The translations under genes were made by a program, and so were the position numbers. Positions 1 through 12,741 of a stretch of DNA of 64,000 nucleotides are shown one piece after another. Positions within the stretch are counted from its first letter, which is position 1. Each line of letters starts with the position of its first letter. Source of the DNA: Tamarix chinensis (lineage: Eukaryota > Streptophyta > Magnoliopsida > Caryophyllales > Tamaricaceae); assembly GCA_030549775.1 (NCBI GenBank), contig CM060175.1, positions 3,720,564-3,784,563 of the forward strand. Reading direction: 5' to 3'. The notes below the pieces were generated by a model. The model worked only from the letters and a program-made list of their open reading frames with translations. It ran no database searches and was not told the DNA's origin.

Positions 1-1010
1 TATAGATAAATGAAATAAAAATATTATATGTGCTTTAGTTTTACAAGTAAATAATAAATATATTTATGAGTTTTAAAAATATTGTATTTGATTACTTAAA
101 ATATTTATAAATTTTACAAGTAAAAATATTATATATTATATATTTATTATATTTATTTAATTACTTAAAATATTTGATTACTTTAAAAAAAGATAATTTT
201 ATAAAATAAAGGTGATCATAAATATGAATATACAATGTATAATTTTTATAAAATAAAGGTGATCATAAATATAATTATACAATGTATAATTATCATTTAT
301 TACATATTAAGTATTAGAGATAATCATAAGATTACTAGTATAGATAAATGAAATAAAAATGTTACATGTGCTTTATTTTTATAAATTTAAATATTAAAGA
401 TTTTTATAAGTTTTAACAATATTATATTTAATTACTTAAAATATTTATAAATTTTACAAGTAAAAATATTAGATATTTGTCATTTATTATATTTATTTGA
501 TTACTTAAAAAAATATTATTTTATAGAATAAAGGTGATCATAAATATGACTATACAATGTATAATTTTAATTTATTACACTATAAATATTAGAAACAATC
601 ATAAGATTACTAATACAAAAAAATGAAATAAGACTATTATATGTGCTTCATTTTGATAAAGGTAAATAATAAAGATATTTATAAGTTTTAACAATATTAT
701 ATTTGATTACTTAAAATATTTATAAATTTTACAAGTAAAAATATTAGATATTTATCATATATTATACTTATTTTATTACTTAAAAAAGATAATTTTAGAA
801 AATAAAGGTGATCATAAACATGACTATACAATGTATAATTATCATTTATTATATTGTAAATATTTGAGAAAATCATAAGATTACTAGTACAGATAAATGA
901 AATAAGAATATTATATGTGCTTTATTTTTACAAAGGTAAATAATAAAGAAATTTATAAGTTGTAACAATATTATATTTGATTATTTAAAATATTTATAAA
1001 TGTTCTTAAT
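1..1010. repeat. AT-rich satellite, unit about 275 bp
   Basis: The segment AAATGAAATA recurs at positions 8, 346, 621 and 895, giving spacings of 338, 275 and 274 bp. Each unit then repeats the same order of AT-rich blocks, including GGTGATCATAAA and ACAATGTATAAT. The first unit is about 63 bp longer because the GGTGATCATAAA block is locally duplicated. The array is cut by the window start, so its true size is unknown. Positions 1011-1214 are AT-rich with nothing recognisable. Confidence 0.88.
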
Positions 1011-1214
1011 TGTTACTTTTTTATTAAATTATTATTATGACTTCTTAATGTTGTATTTTTATATGGAAAATTTATTAAGATATCATTAATAAATAAGAAT
1101 ATCTAGGTTAAAAGTATGAAAAATAAGTACAATTTATAAAACACTGTAGTGTTAAAAGCTTTAAATGAATAATAAAATATGTATAATTTTTTATTATGAT
1201 AATATATTTTGATG

Positions 1215-1500
1215 TCTGGTTAGGTCAATGTTGGGTCAAATCGAGTCAATGTTAAGTATGATCAACATTGGGTCAACTTCGGGTGGGGTAGAAGGTGGGT
1301 CAGGTGAATGTCAGGTCCAATTGCTATTGGGTCGAGTCTATGACGGGTCATGGGTTGGGATCGGGTCAGGTCAGGTCGGGTCAATGTCAGGTAGGATTTG
1401 AGTTGGGTCATGTTGGTAATCTTATCGGGTCTTACCAGGTCGGGTTTCACTTGGGTCAGGTCCGGTTGGGTGGGTCGGGTCGGGTCAACTTTTGCCAGCT
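1215..1500. repeat. GGGTC/GGTCA minisatellite
   Basis: About 290 bp are built from degenerate repeats of GGGTCAGGTC and GGGTCAATGT. They are strongly G/T-biased on the plus strand and C/A-biased on the minus strand. Both strands are open for 60-70 codons only because the repeat lacks stops, so I do not call a gene. It follows directly on the AT-rich satellite region. Confidence 0.8.
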
Positions 1501-4260
1501 CTACTCATAACTAGAGATCAAGTGTGCGAAGAGCTTGTACCCATGATGATATAAGATTATAAAATAGAGAGAGAACATATATAATGGAAAATATAGGAAT
1601 AAAATTCTAACAAGAGATAGAGAGATATCTAAATTGTTATACACTTGAATTAACCCATAACTATTCACCAGAGGTAAGTACAATGAAAGCATTAAATCAA
1701 CATATACTTGAAAATAAGGCAGTAACCACTTGAGGGAATGAGCAACACCCAAACATACTGAGTAAAATAACAATACACATCCATAGAAAATGGCATATGT
1801 GGTACAAGCAACATAATTATAAGATATATACTATACATGCATAGATACTTAAGATATAAGATGAGTCAAGAGAGAGCATATTTAAAGTTTATCATTATGT
1901 GATTCCTATAATCCATTTACTTAGTTATATTAAGATCAAGGAAACTCTTGCAATAGAACCACTTCCCCTAGTGTATGAGAGAAAAATAGTCAACCTTATT
2001 GATATGTTACATTTACTCTTCCTTTTTTCCTATATATGGAAGAGAGGTTGTCAACTTCACTAATACTCTCACATCAAAAGTAGAGCATGCCTAATCCACT
2101 AGTAAACATCTAATTGTTAAGTGTGTATACTTATATAAGTTAGTGTAATAGTTAGATACAGTATACTAGGGTCATTTTGTTCAATTAGGGCCAAGGAATA
2201 AATTTTAGTAAAAAAATTATTCAACACTTGGAATCATTATGGTCCTATATTATGTGATCTTCCACTTTAAATAATAGTTTTTTTATCAAATCATTAACCA
2301 ACACTTAACACAAAAAAGTTCTTCACTTGATTCACTTAATGTCATCAAACTTCCACTTTTATAATCATTGACTTACCATTATAAGAGTTTCTTGTCAACT
2401 TATTAGAAGAATCTCCCATTATCATGAATTTATTCCAACAATTATGTTTATTTAAAGTTCTTAGAGTTGTATCAAAGTTAATAAAATTAAACATGTTATA
2501 ACCACATAAAGAAAAGATAAAATATGAGGTAAACTAACAAGAATAAGCGGTATTCCATAAGAGAATAGGCCACAATTCCCATCCCAAAACTATAATAACC
2601 ACATTTTTTGTTACCAAAAAAATTCATTTAAAATAATACAGAAGCTGAAAGTACATATAGAAAAAATGGGATATTACTACCGTACCTGAAAAAGGGTAGA
2701 TGTATGCCACCTATCCCATAATAGATGCAAGACTAAACCAGCTGACCAATTTAAAAACAAAGTGCACAAACTTAAGTTACATAAACATTTTAATGATTGT
2801 TTACAATCGAGGACCTCATTGGTCCCTAACTAAATCAATTACAAGGAAATGATACTTTAAGACTATGAGGTTGCATTCAAACGATAATAAGGCATGACCC
2901 TAAAACCATAGTCAAACATGGAACACACAAATACCTCTAGATGTCTACGCTCTCATGCCCAGAACCCAAGCTAAGGTAGGCCCACTACTAGCCATCTCCA
3001 AAAACCTGCACATAGCCCTCTGCTCATGGGAATGAGTAGGTGATCAAACAATTAAATACATCAGTATGGTATGTATTGTATAAGCAAAGTTTCTTCCTTA
3101 TGTAATGTAAAATCTATCATAATATGGATGCCATATTTAACATGTGTCATGCTAATATCATACGTAAAGGTAGTTATGCATCTAAACATACTATCATATA
3201 TAACTCAAGCAACACATAATATATCATACTTGTCTTCATATTATAATCACATAGGTATTTACACATGTACTAAATAGATTAATCCAAGAAAACACTAGGG
3301 TTTATTTTCCAATTTATCATTTGATTAGATTATATCATTTCCTTATCCATATATTGATATAGGTCAACATCTAGCCAAACATTTCAATTATTAACTAGTT
3401 GGTCACTTTAGTTATTATCTAAGTATACATACCAACTCTTACCCTTTTTATCATTTGAACCATTGTTACCATCATCATCCACATATTCATTTTTTCTGAT
3501 TTGTTATCCTAGTTTTTATCATCCAATTATTTATCATCCCACTTTTTATTATCAAGTGATGGAATGTGCACCACCCCATGGTCTTGCATACCATAGAAGC
3601 CGATCTAAATAAAGGGATATAAAGTCCAGGCCGAATCCAATTACCAAACCAGAAATAAGTCTAGAACGAAGCCAAAAAATATGGACATAAGTCCAAACCA
3701 AATTTAACCACCTAGCCAACCAGACCCTTTAGTATCGATGCCCCAAGTACATCATTACTATCTAGAGTAGGTAAGGATCCCGCCTAAAGTCCAAGATCGA
3801 AGGCTTCAGTAAACACTCATAGACTAACCCTTGGTAGCTAATCGAGGATTGGGTAACCTAAACCATACACAATCAATCATCTTTTGGTTTACGTGATTAA
3901 TACATTATTCATAAGGGTAAGTGATCACACAAGGCTCATACAAGAGCAAGAAAGGCATTAACATATTTCTTCATTATTAATCCTTTCCATTTCCTAACTA
4001 TGTGATGTTTACATTTATTCTTACCCAATATTAATCATTCTGATCATATTAATTTATCCAAGCACATGTTGTGTTTTATTACTCTTTTCTTAAAGACCAC
4101 CACATTTCCTAAGTGGTACACCCATTAGCCTTTACAATACTCAATGAGTATGTCATAACTCATGGTCCATTTAATTCATTCATTAGGTTATTAATCCATG
4201 ATGATTATAGAATAGTCCCATCCATAGCCTCAAAACATAACCAAATAGAAAGGAAATAAA
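1501..4260 (-). repeat. eroded LTR-type repeat DNA
   Basis: There is no open reading frame of note. Two places match the conserved subterminal LTR motif seen intact in the younger LTRs (GGGAATGAG, then a TACTGAGTAAG-like sequence): about 1733-1770 and about 3018-3085. Their orientation is that of the minus-strand LTRs. I read this stretch as two or more strongly decayed LTR copies of the same superfamily; exact ends cannot be set. A short pyrimidine-rich patch with (ATC)-like triplets lies at 3460-3560. Confidence 0.55.
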
Positions 4261-4784
4261 TCACACAAACCAATTGAACTAGTCGATCGGTCTAACCCAA
4301 TGATATGATCGGTTTGACTCAACCAAATCATGCTTTTCCTTAAACTAGTCAATCATTTTAGGTAAACTAGTTAACTATTCATAGGCTGGTCAATCAGTCA
4401 ATGGGTTTAAGCAGAGAGCAAGACCAAGGTCTTTGTAGGCTTACCAGTTGATGGGTTGGGTCAAGCAATCGATTATTCTCGGAACCAGTCAATCTGTTTG
4501 ACCTAATCAATTGATCAGTTTACCCTATAATAACACTAAAAAATTATTTTCATGTAGATCATACTTATAAATCATCATTAAACCACATTGGACCATGATT
4601 CAACATTATATAACACATTTTTACCTTAATTAACTTGCGTATCTCAACATTTAATCATCACATACCATTTTCTCAAGTTTTATGCTTTTTATTTAAAATA
4701 TACAATATACCCATCCAAATCAATTGCACAAGCTATATACATTCATGCCAATATACAAGGTCAACTTAAAAAAACTCATATCAT
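4261..4784. repeat. GTCGATGGGTTTGACC-type degenerate minisatellite and flank
   Basis: Many variants of AACCAGTCAATGGGTTTGAC, on both strands, occupy 4261-4530. They are followed by an AT-rich part resembling 10490-10650. The same pairing of minisatellite and AT-rich part recurs at 10038-10650, on the other side of LTR A. The two copies are clearly diverged. No coding capacity is visible. Confidence 0.65.
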
Positions 4785-5225
4785 GCAGAGCTACTCACTA
4801 CAGCCTGGACTTGAGAAATTTAAAAACAAGAGGGTTTTATTAAAGTATAAAAATACTTCAAATTTTGGTAAAAACCTTATAAATCAAATTTTTCTTTGAA
4901 AACTAGGCGTGGTTACAAGGACCAACACATGGATACCAACTTGTGGTATCAGCTTAAAACATTTGAAATGGAAGAAGGATTTTGAAGCCACCTCTGAATG
5001 TAAATATTTTTAAAACAAGAAAACCTTCATTAAACTAAATATTTTCAAACTAAAGCGTGGTTATCGGAACCAATGATTTGATACCAACTTGTGGTATCGG
5101 CTTAAAAAGATTAAAAAAATAGAGGAGAGGTCAAAACATGCTTCAGAATCAAATAAATTTTCAAAAACCAAATTTATTTTTGAAAATGAGCGTGGTCAAA
5201 AGGACCAAACACTCTGATACCAACT
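4785..5225 (-). other. leader region next to LTR A with three primer-binding-site-like units
   Basis: This is the presumed internal (5' leader) end of the minus-strand element whose LTR is at 5226-10037. A unit of about 140 bp occurs three times, with GATACCAACTTG at 4932, 5080 and 5216. Only the last copy abuts an LTR. The first two continue into TGGTATC, so each forms a perfect inverted repeat, GATACCA-ACTTG-TGGTATC. No gag or pol sequence follows to the left, so the element is truncated or was always short. Confidence 0.7.
5211..5225 (-). other. primer-binding site of element A
   Basis: Read on the minus strand, the sequence leaving the LTR is AGTTGGTATCAGAG. This contains the complement of the 3' end of plant initiator methionine tRNA (TGGTATCAGAG). 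A short spacer separates it from the LTR end, as in many Ty3/gypsy elements. It fixes the orientation of LTR A as minus. Confidence 0.85.
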
Positions 5226-5935
5226 TGTAACACCCCCAAATTTACTATTGAAAAATTTCGTTTTAATAAAAGGTTTTATGAATGAGAAATGACTAAACCG
5301 TAAACTCGGGGGCATTACCGCCACGCTTAGTACCAAATCGGTTCACTCCTACCATTCTAGTACTATGTGCTAAGGCTAAACAAGGTCAACATCAAACAGA
5401 AGTCATTAATTAAAACACAAGTCATTAATAAAACACAAGTCATACAAAAATTAGGGTACGGTTTAGAATTATAACCAAAAGAGTAGTTAAATAAGTTTTT
5501 CGAATACATCAACACAATACGACAGAGTAAAATGATACATGGAAAAAGTAAGATAGAGTCCGGCCAATCACTCTCGACCCCCAAGCCAAGTTTAGGTTCA
5601 ACTCTCGGTCCCACCCGATGCCTCGTAGGTGTCGTAGGCATCAAAGACGTTGTCCCCTACCTACACAAACTTAGATAGGTCTTCTGCTCGTGGGAATGAG
5701 TAGCACCCGTAAAACAAGGGATCGGTACACTACGTACTGAGTAAGGTAACAGATGCACTAAGGCCAAACATATAAACATACGACATAGCACACATAGCAC
5801 AATCACATAGGCAGCATGCAATAATATAGATGATGAAGGCCGACTATGGTACAATCAGACTTACTTTCTTGTAGATCTCTATTAATTATAGTTACTTCAC
5901 ACCATAATCTTTATTAATCCATGTGAGTGCGGGAA

Positions 5936-6290
5936 CCCCACTATTATAGTCGGTGGATCGGTCACTTATAGGGCAGAACACACCTAACCACTATTATATG
6001 CCGGTGGATCGGTCTCCAAGGCAGAACGCTCCTAGCCACTATTATGCCGGTGGATCGATCTGGCTCTAACTCTCATGGTGTTTCACTGTAAGTATATAAT
6101 AGCTTTCCCATGATTCATTGGCAAAATAATGTTTGGTTTATTGAGCTCGGGATCCTCCACTATTATAGCTGGTGGATTGTACACTTATAGGGCATAACGC
6201 ACCTAACCACTATTATATGCCGGTGGATCGGTCTCCAAGGCACCTCGGCACCTGGCCACTATTATGCCGGTGGATCGGTCTGGGCCCGGC
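5936..6290. repeat. array of CCACTATTATA...GGTGG inverted repeats (LTR A)
   Basis: Six copies of CCACTATTAT(A)(T)GCCGGTGGATC lie at about 5938, 5988, 6035, 6157, 6207 and 6256. They form two sets of three separated by a spacer containing GGTGTTTCACTGTAAGT. The ends of each copy (CCAC and GTGG) can pair. The layout matches the arrays in B, C and D. Confidence 0.85.
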
Positions 6291-7486
6291 TCAACAATCT
6301 TACTCTTTAAGTTATTAGTATCTTATTCGTGTCTTATTAGATAAAGCTTTTCACCCTTGACATGCATATCAACTACCTTCTACTTCTATCCTCCCAAGGG
6401 GGCCCGACCCATATCTTGAGACTCCTACGCCCCTTATTACACCCCGACATCCATTTTCCTTTACACTTACCCTTTAATGAAAAGCCCAACTCCTACGGGT
6501 GTGGGTTAGGCCCAACACCTTATGACATCAACTCCACCTACTATCACCCCCTAGGGTTTCCCTTGAAAACCCTAATTAGACTAATGTGGCCCAACTTTCT
6601 CTCACTTACACTACCGTTACTCCGTTTATTGCCCCACACCTTATCTCATTTAGATCCAATCCTAAATCATATCACCTTACCCCTTAATTAAACATGTGAC
6701 CGAAAAAAAACCTAGTTGGCCACTTCAAACCCTAGTACTTTTCTTCTCCCACAAGTAACCTCTCTCTCCTTCACCCAAAACCTCTTCTTTCCCAAGGAAC
6801 TCATACTCACCCCTTATAAAATAAATTCCCACTCTTAACCAGTACTCCACTCTCTCTTGATTATTTTTACTTCCACATTTTTTTCCCAGATTAGTGATTC
6901 CTCTCAAAACCCTAATCAAGTCCCTTATGTACCCTCACATCAACCTATGTACTATTTTTTGTCCCAAGTCTCCAATCACTCCACAACTTTCCCCTTAGCT
7001 TATTTACACCCTAATACAACTTTCATCACGTAAAGTTCATCCCCATGCAATATTTATCCACTCCATGCAGACTCCCAAAGTCCCCATGCAAATTTTAAGA
7101 CTCCCATGCATGGTTCCCATCTCTCATTCATTTTGGCCATTCCTCCCTCTTTAATTTCCTCTCATGGATCATGAGATATTTTGGTCAACCTCATATCCCC
7201 CTTAGTGAACCCACTTTTGATTTTATTTCTTTTTGTCCTTTCATTTCCATATCATATTATCAATGGTCCTATCATGCATGTCCTAGAGGGCCTTAACATA
7301 TCACATCATAATCACCATATATACATATAACACACATGTCACAAGAAAACGTATACAAACATACCTTAACTCCAAGCTGTGTTACACATAAGACAAATTA
7401 ATAACAATCATGAAATACACGACGTAGCATGATATAAATCATCCAAGGCATACAAGTCACACAACACACATGGGCCTTAGCTACAT

Positions 7487-7523
7487 CCTTACCTAAAGCG
7501 ACACCGAGCTTGGAGCACGCTCC
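7487..7523 (-). other. conserved GGAGC-GCTCC / GTAAGG block (LTR A)
   Basis: GGAGCACGCTCC lies at 7512-7523 and CCTTAC at 7487-7492. Read on the minus strand this is an inverted repeat followed, after about 14 bp, by TTTAG|GTAAGG, which resembles a plant 5' splice donor. The block is nearly identical in B and C and recognisable in D, F and older remnants, in sequence that otherwise differs a good deal. Confidence 0.7.
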
Positions 7524-7639
7524 TACGACTCCTTAGGGTTTTGGCTCGATTCACCTATAAGAGGGAAAATACTAAGGATTAGTTTCCCTCCTACCAAAAG
7601 TACCATTACTCCTTACTTTAGTCTAAGATTAGGGTTGTT

Positions 7640-8500
7640 ATTATTATTAAAGGAAGTTTTATAAGTGAAAACTAGGATTTTTACCATCAAGTTAGCCTAC
7701 TAGATATTACTAGCCAAAATATATTTATGTTATTATTCATAACTATATTTATATCATTAAACCTAATAACTTTATTTCTTCTAATAATAGTACTAATACT
7801 AGTCAAAACAAAATAGTAATAATAATGATAATAGTAATACTAATGCTCCTAGAAATAGAAGCCCTATTATTATTTTTTAGGCTAAGGCTAATAATAGTTT
7901 TAGGGATAAGATAATAATATAATATTAGTATTACTAACAAAGTACTAATATTATTTAAGATAATAATGATATTAGTTATATTTGGAATAATAATAATATA
8001 AGGGTTCGAGTGTTTTTATCATAATAATATTAACAAAATAATAACAATAGTACTAGTAATAACTAATAATGATACCAGTAATAATGTTAGTAACAAAGGT
8101 ATTAGGAATAATATTAGCAATGTTTGAATAATAATAATAGTAATAATACTAAGGTTGGCCATTCTTCTTCTATAGTAACAAAATGGTAACATACCAATTT
8201 CGGTTTCAATAACATTAATAATAATAAAAATAATAGTGATATTATTAACAACGATAAGAATAATAATAATAGTAATAATAACAATAATAATAAATTAATA
8301 ATGATAATAATAATAGTAATAATAATAATAAATATAATAATGATGATAATAATAATAATAACAGTAATATAGTAACCAAATGATCATAATAATATAAGGG
8401 TCCAAATACTTATATTAATAATAAAAGGTGATAATGGATAAAGTTAGTATTATCAATGTTAGCAAGAAAATAATGATAATGATAATGATAATGGTAATAA

Positions 8501-8556
<56 letters not shown>

Positions 8557-8559
8557 ATG

Positions 8560-8605
<46 letters not shown>

Positions 8606-8714
8606 TAAAAATAACAACAACAACAAGGATAATCATGAAAATACTAAAATTGTAAATCTCCATTAAGAGTAGCACTAGTTAGAAATATTTCCCAAATTAG
8701 GTTAAGTGATGATG

Positions 8715-8747
<33 letters not shown>

Positions 8748-8945
8748 GCATTAATAAGAATAATGATAATAATAATAATGTTAAAAATAATACTAATAGT
8801 AATGGTAATAAAAATGGTAATAGTAATATGAGGATTCAAATATTTACCATAATAATAAAGATAATATTAATAGGCCAAGGGTAGCATTAGTGATAATAAT
8901 AGGAATAACAGTGAGGGTAATAATAATAATAATAATAATAGTCAT
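7640..8945. repeat. AAT/TAG/TAA microsatellite tract
   Basis: This is about 1.3 kb dominated by AAT-type trinucleotides. A pure (GTA)n run spans about 8500-8554 and an (AAT)n run about 8560-8603, with another AAT run near 8718-8745. Open frames across it encode homopolymers and are not genes. Confidence 0.9.
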
Positions 8946-9165
8946 TTGGGGAGGGCAACTTTGCACGGCCGGGGTGGCTCGTGCATGGGAAATCAAAGGA
9001 CGAGGAGGGTTTTGTTAGGTAGAGGGTGGTGCAAGGATCAGTTATGGGGTGTTCTGGCCGTCGGAGATAGGCGGCGGAGGCGAGGCGCTCGTCTGATGGG
9101 GCGGCAGTGAGAATGTTGGATTTTTGGGTTTCAAAATCAAAACCCAAATTAAGAATGCTTATTGG

Positions 9166-9175
9166 GTATTTATAG
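9166..9175 (-). promoter_or_regulatory. putative TATA box of LTR A
   Basis: The minus strand reads CTATAAATAC, upstream of a GC-rich tract in the LTR sense direction. The same motif sits at the equivalent place in both LTRs of C and in D. If it is the promoter, U3 is about 0.9 kb and R plus U5 would be about 3.9 kb. Confidence 0.55.
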
Positions 9176-10037
9176 ATCGATTGAGGTGGGCAATGACAAG
9201 GGGAAGAAGACAAGAGAGTGTAGGTGTCAGGCATGCCGCCGATGGTGGTAGTCGAGGCGGCACTGCCATGGCAGGGGCAGCAAGCTTGAGGGAAGAGGAA
9301 AAGGGAAAGGGAAGGGTGCTCGGGATAGGGGAAAAGGGTCGGTTGGGGCTAAATAAGTGAAAGAGAGTGACGAGAGAGGAAAGGGAGGACGGTGGCAACG
9401 ATGGTGGTCGGCGGAGTGTTGCGTTGCAGCTCCTCAATCGCCGCCACGCCTTGGGGAAGAAGAAGAGATCGAGACTGGTGGCTCAGGGAGAAAAAGAAGA
9501 AAAGAAAAAAAAGAGCTGGATCGGCCATGAAGGAAGAAAAAAAAAAGAAAGGGTGGAGCGGCGCGGGCTTGGGCCGCGCAGGGGGAGTTGGGTTGTGCGG
9601 CAGGCTGGCCCCAGTAGAGGGAAGGGGGAAGAAAAAAGGAAAAGGGAAAGAGAGGAAGAAAAGAAAAAGAGAAAAAGAGGAAGAAAAAGAATGAAAAAGA
9701 AAAGAAAAAGAAAGGGAAAATATGTGGGTTGGGTATTTTGGGTGTTTGGTATTAGTATATATTTTTGATATTTAAATTTAATAATACTTATAATAATAAT
9801 AATAATAATAATTAAATGCCTTTTTAGATTAATTTTCCTATTTTGGATAAATTTCCTTGACTTTCATGTTAATTAGTAGAATATCCTAATTTTTCCCTAA
9901 TTAAATTCTTCATTATTTCCCCCTTGATTTACCTTAATTAACTCTCTTAATTTTAATAAAATCATTTATTTAATCAATTTCTCTAATAAATCCTTAATTG
10001 GCCATAATTTTCAGAATTAAAATTTTGGGGTATTTCA

Positions 10038-11057
10038 AGGTTGATCGGTCCCTAGGACCTCTCGATGGGTCTGGTCGTAATACTTAGATAAAGACAACAC
10101 TAGAGGACCAATCAACTGGTTGGTCTCACTGATCGACTATTTATAAGAACCAGTCAATGGGTTTGGACAAACTGATTCATAGATCTAAGTTGAGAACAAG
10201 CTATTTTGGTATGCTAAGACACCATTCGATAGGTTTGACCAGCTGGTTAACTGGTTTGGTGCAACTAGTCGATGGGTCTAAGTAGAGACCAAACCACTTT
10301 AGTCTGCAAAGACATCAGTCATAGGTTTGACAAACTGATTGACTATTCATTAAAATGATTTTACTAGTTTATCAAACTAATCGACTAATCTCACAACCAA
10401 CTAGACTAAATTTCCAAACCATTAATAGCTCACACAACCAGTCAATGGGTTCGATGAACCAATTAACTAGTTTAGGTAAGCGATACACATGCCCATAATT
10501 ACCAAACTTTACCATATTAATTCTAGTATGCTTCTATGTCATAAAACACATAAAAATACATGATGCACATGTAGAATCATATGGATACATGGTAATTTAA
10601 ACATTTGAATGAATCATGCTCAAAGGGCCAACTTATGCATAAAATAAGAGAAACTCAACAGTGCTAAATTTAGAAAGAGATTATACCACATGCTTAAATT
10701 CTAGAATATAAATTAGATCATTATCACATAAACACACCAAACACAAGGAACCCTAATAAGAAACAAAACCCCATTTATGTTAAAGATAAGAATATCTTAC
10801 CTTAAAGCAATTCTTATAGCACAACAACTCCTACTTGATGGATATCTAGCAGATCCTCAATTTTTAAGAGAACCAAAGTTGAAAACATTAAAAATGGCCT
10901 TTAAAAACATTTTTAAAATCAAGGAAAAATGAAAGAAGAAGAAGAACATAAAACACAACCTTTTCTCAAAAACAGGACGCCAAAGAAAAGAACTGAAATC
11001 TGCAATCTTTCTCAAACCATAATTCTTCCTTGATTAAGGAAAAAAAGGGAGAAATTA
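10038..11057 (-). repeat. old LTR remnant (left part), host of element G
   Basis: It starts with degenerate GTCGATGGGTTTGACC repeats (10038-10480). It then carries a decayed copy of the CTTACC / CTCCTAC block at about 10796-10845 and a purine-rich stretch. It is interrupted at 11057 by element G and plausibly resumes at 18630. No gene is visible. Confidence 0.5.
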
Positions 11058-11866
11058 TGCATGAGTATCTCAATAACAATCTCAATCTTACTCTTTTAAG
11101 GATGATAAATAAGAATTAGCATACTTAGAGGTGGCAACAATTGTTCTTGAACATCTTAATAATTTGTTAATTAACTCTTATAGGTATTATGTATGTTTGT
11201 AAAAATATAAAACTATTAAAGATCTTTGATGTACAAGATAATGTCATTAAAAGGATTAAAAAGTTTCATAGAAGACAAGGCTACAGGACATGAAGCTTTA
11301 TTACATATGTTAATTCAATGTATTACACCATTAGATTTTTGTGTAGATTTATTTTTTTTATTATACACTTTATAATGTTTGTTAATTATCATTTTAATTA
11401 CTATACATATATATATATATATACTATTACCGTGTATAGGTTTAAATTTTGTTCATAAGGTTAGTTGTGTGAAAGTAATTAATGAACGGTGAAATAAGGC
11501 ATGTACGTGTGTGAATGTGTGCGAACGTGTATGTGTATAGGCTATTATACATTGATAACATGATGAATAACATAAATTGAAAGATTAAAATAGACAAAAG
11601 TGAGAGTTTTTGAATCTCTTCGTTTTCTCTTCTTCTTCAGCTGTGAGTTCTTGAGGATTTGCAGGTTATTCTCTAAAGAAATAGGAGATTTCTCTATTTA
11701 ATGGACTTGATATTAGATTTGATCTATACCATCCTATCAAAATCATTGATTTCAACACACATTCAAGCTGAAATTCAAGTGTTTTGGTGAAGACTTTTAA
11801 CACGTATGATCCCCAAATAAAATTCCTACATTGTATAAGATTATTCCTTTATGATATTTTACATCA
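11058..11866 (+). repeat. 5' LTR of element G
   Basis: It runs from TGCATGAGTATCTC to TTTTACATCA (about 809 bp). It shares long blocks with 17851-18629, for example GAGAGTTTTTGAATCTCTTC and TCTTGAGGA, with many substitutions and small indels. This marks an old insertion. An (AT)n run lies at about 11406-11423. Confidence 0.85.
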
Positions 11867-11869
11867 AAT

Positions 11870-11884
11870 TTGGTATCAAAGATT
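11870..11884 (+). other. primer-binding site of element G
   Basis: TTGGTATCAAAGATT follows the 5' LTR after a few bases. It matches the initiator Met-tRNA complement TGGTATCAGAGC apart from a G-to-A change and 3' drift. Positions 11885-12741 form the untranslated leader and contain no recognisable feature. Confidence 0.8.
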
Positions 11885-12741
11885 ATTTTTGGAGTCGGTG
11901 TCACAAGCTCAAAACCAAAACTAAGTTTTGACATCAAAAAGTGCCACCATAAAAAATCCTAGTAAGATTCTTAACTATTCTTCATTGAATTCTTTGAATC
12001 TTGATGAATATCTTGTGAATCTTGATAGCATTTGCATGATTTTACGTGTTCTATTCATTTTTTAGATTATTTTTTGCATGAATCTTGAAAAAAATCTTGA
12101 AGGAATGCATGTAAAGAATTGACACAAGATTGAAAAAAAAATTGGTTGAATGAGTTAAAGAATCGTGCATGTGTAGTGTGTATTTTTCTAGAATTAATAA
12201 CATTAATTTTTGCATGAAATTTTATGTGTGTATGGTGTATTGTGTGATGGTTTAAAACATGTGATGATCACAATATATTGTTATAATTGACTGAGTGAAG
12301 TTTTGAATATAGCGTTGCTTAGTTAGTGTAGAGTTGTGCATGAGCATGTGTTTTCACTTATCTTTGGTTCCTGTATTTTAAATTGTTGTGGTCAAATGTT
12401 ATGTTTATTGATTGAGTATAATGAGTTTATATTAGAGTTTTTTTCTTTACTTTCATCAAATTACACATGAAAAATTCAAAGGATGCATGAAATCTAGTAA
12501 GGTTTGTCGAATGGTATGTTAATAAACTTGTTGGATTCTATATCAAGAACATAGCAAGATAAGTGTTGTGTGTGCTCATTTAGTTATGTAATTAGTATAT
12601 TTGATTATTTGTTGTGTGTAAGATTCATTAAAATCAAAATGTTTCTGGAAGAATCGAACAAGGACTAGAAGATTTGATTTTATCAACAAAAACCCTTAGT
12701 GTCATACTCACTTGTGGTTAAGTGTAATAGTAGTTGAAACC

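Larger units (their letters stand above)
5226..10037 (-). mobile_element. long LTR A (4.8 kb), minus orientation
   Basis: On the plus strand it starts TGTAACACCCCC and ends GGGGTATTTCA, giving 4,812 bp with TG...CA ends. A primer-binding site lies immediately to its left, so it is the 5' LTR of a minus-strand element rather than a solo LTR. The 5-bp flanks (CAACT and AGGTT) do not match, which agrees. Inside, in plus-strand order, are a subterminal hairpin region, two sets of CCAC...GTGG repeats, a conserved GGAGC block, AAT/TAG microsatellites, a TATA box, a GC-rich stretch (8946-9630) and a purine-rich stretch (9630-9720). There is no coding sequence. Frames across the GC-rich part are arginine/lysine- or proline-rich translations of low-complexity DNA. 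Confidence 0.88.

Noticed and set aside
5226..10037. LTR A as a solo LTR
   Set aside because: The 5-bp flanks CAACT and AGGTT differ and a Met-tRNA primer-binding site lies directly beside it.
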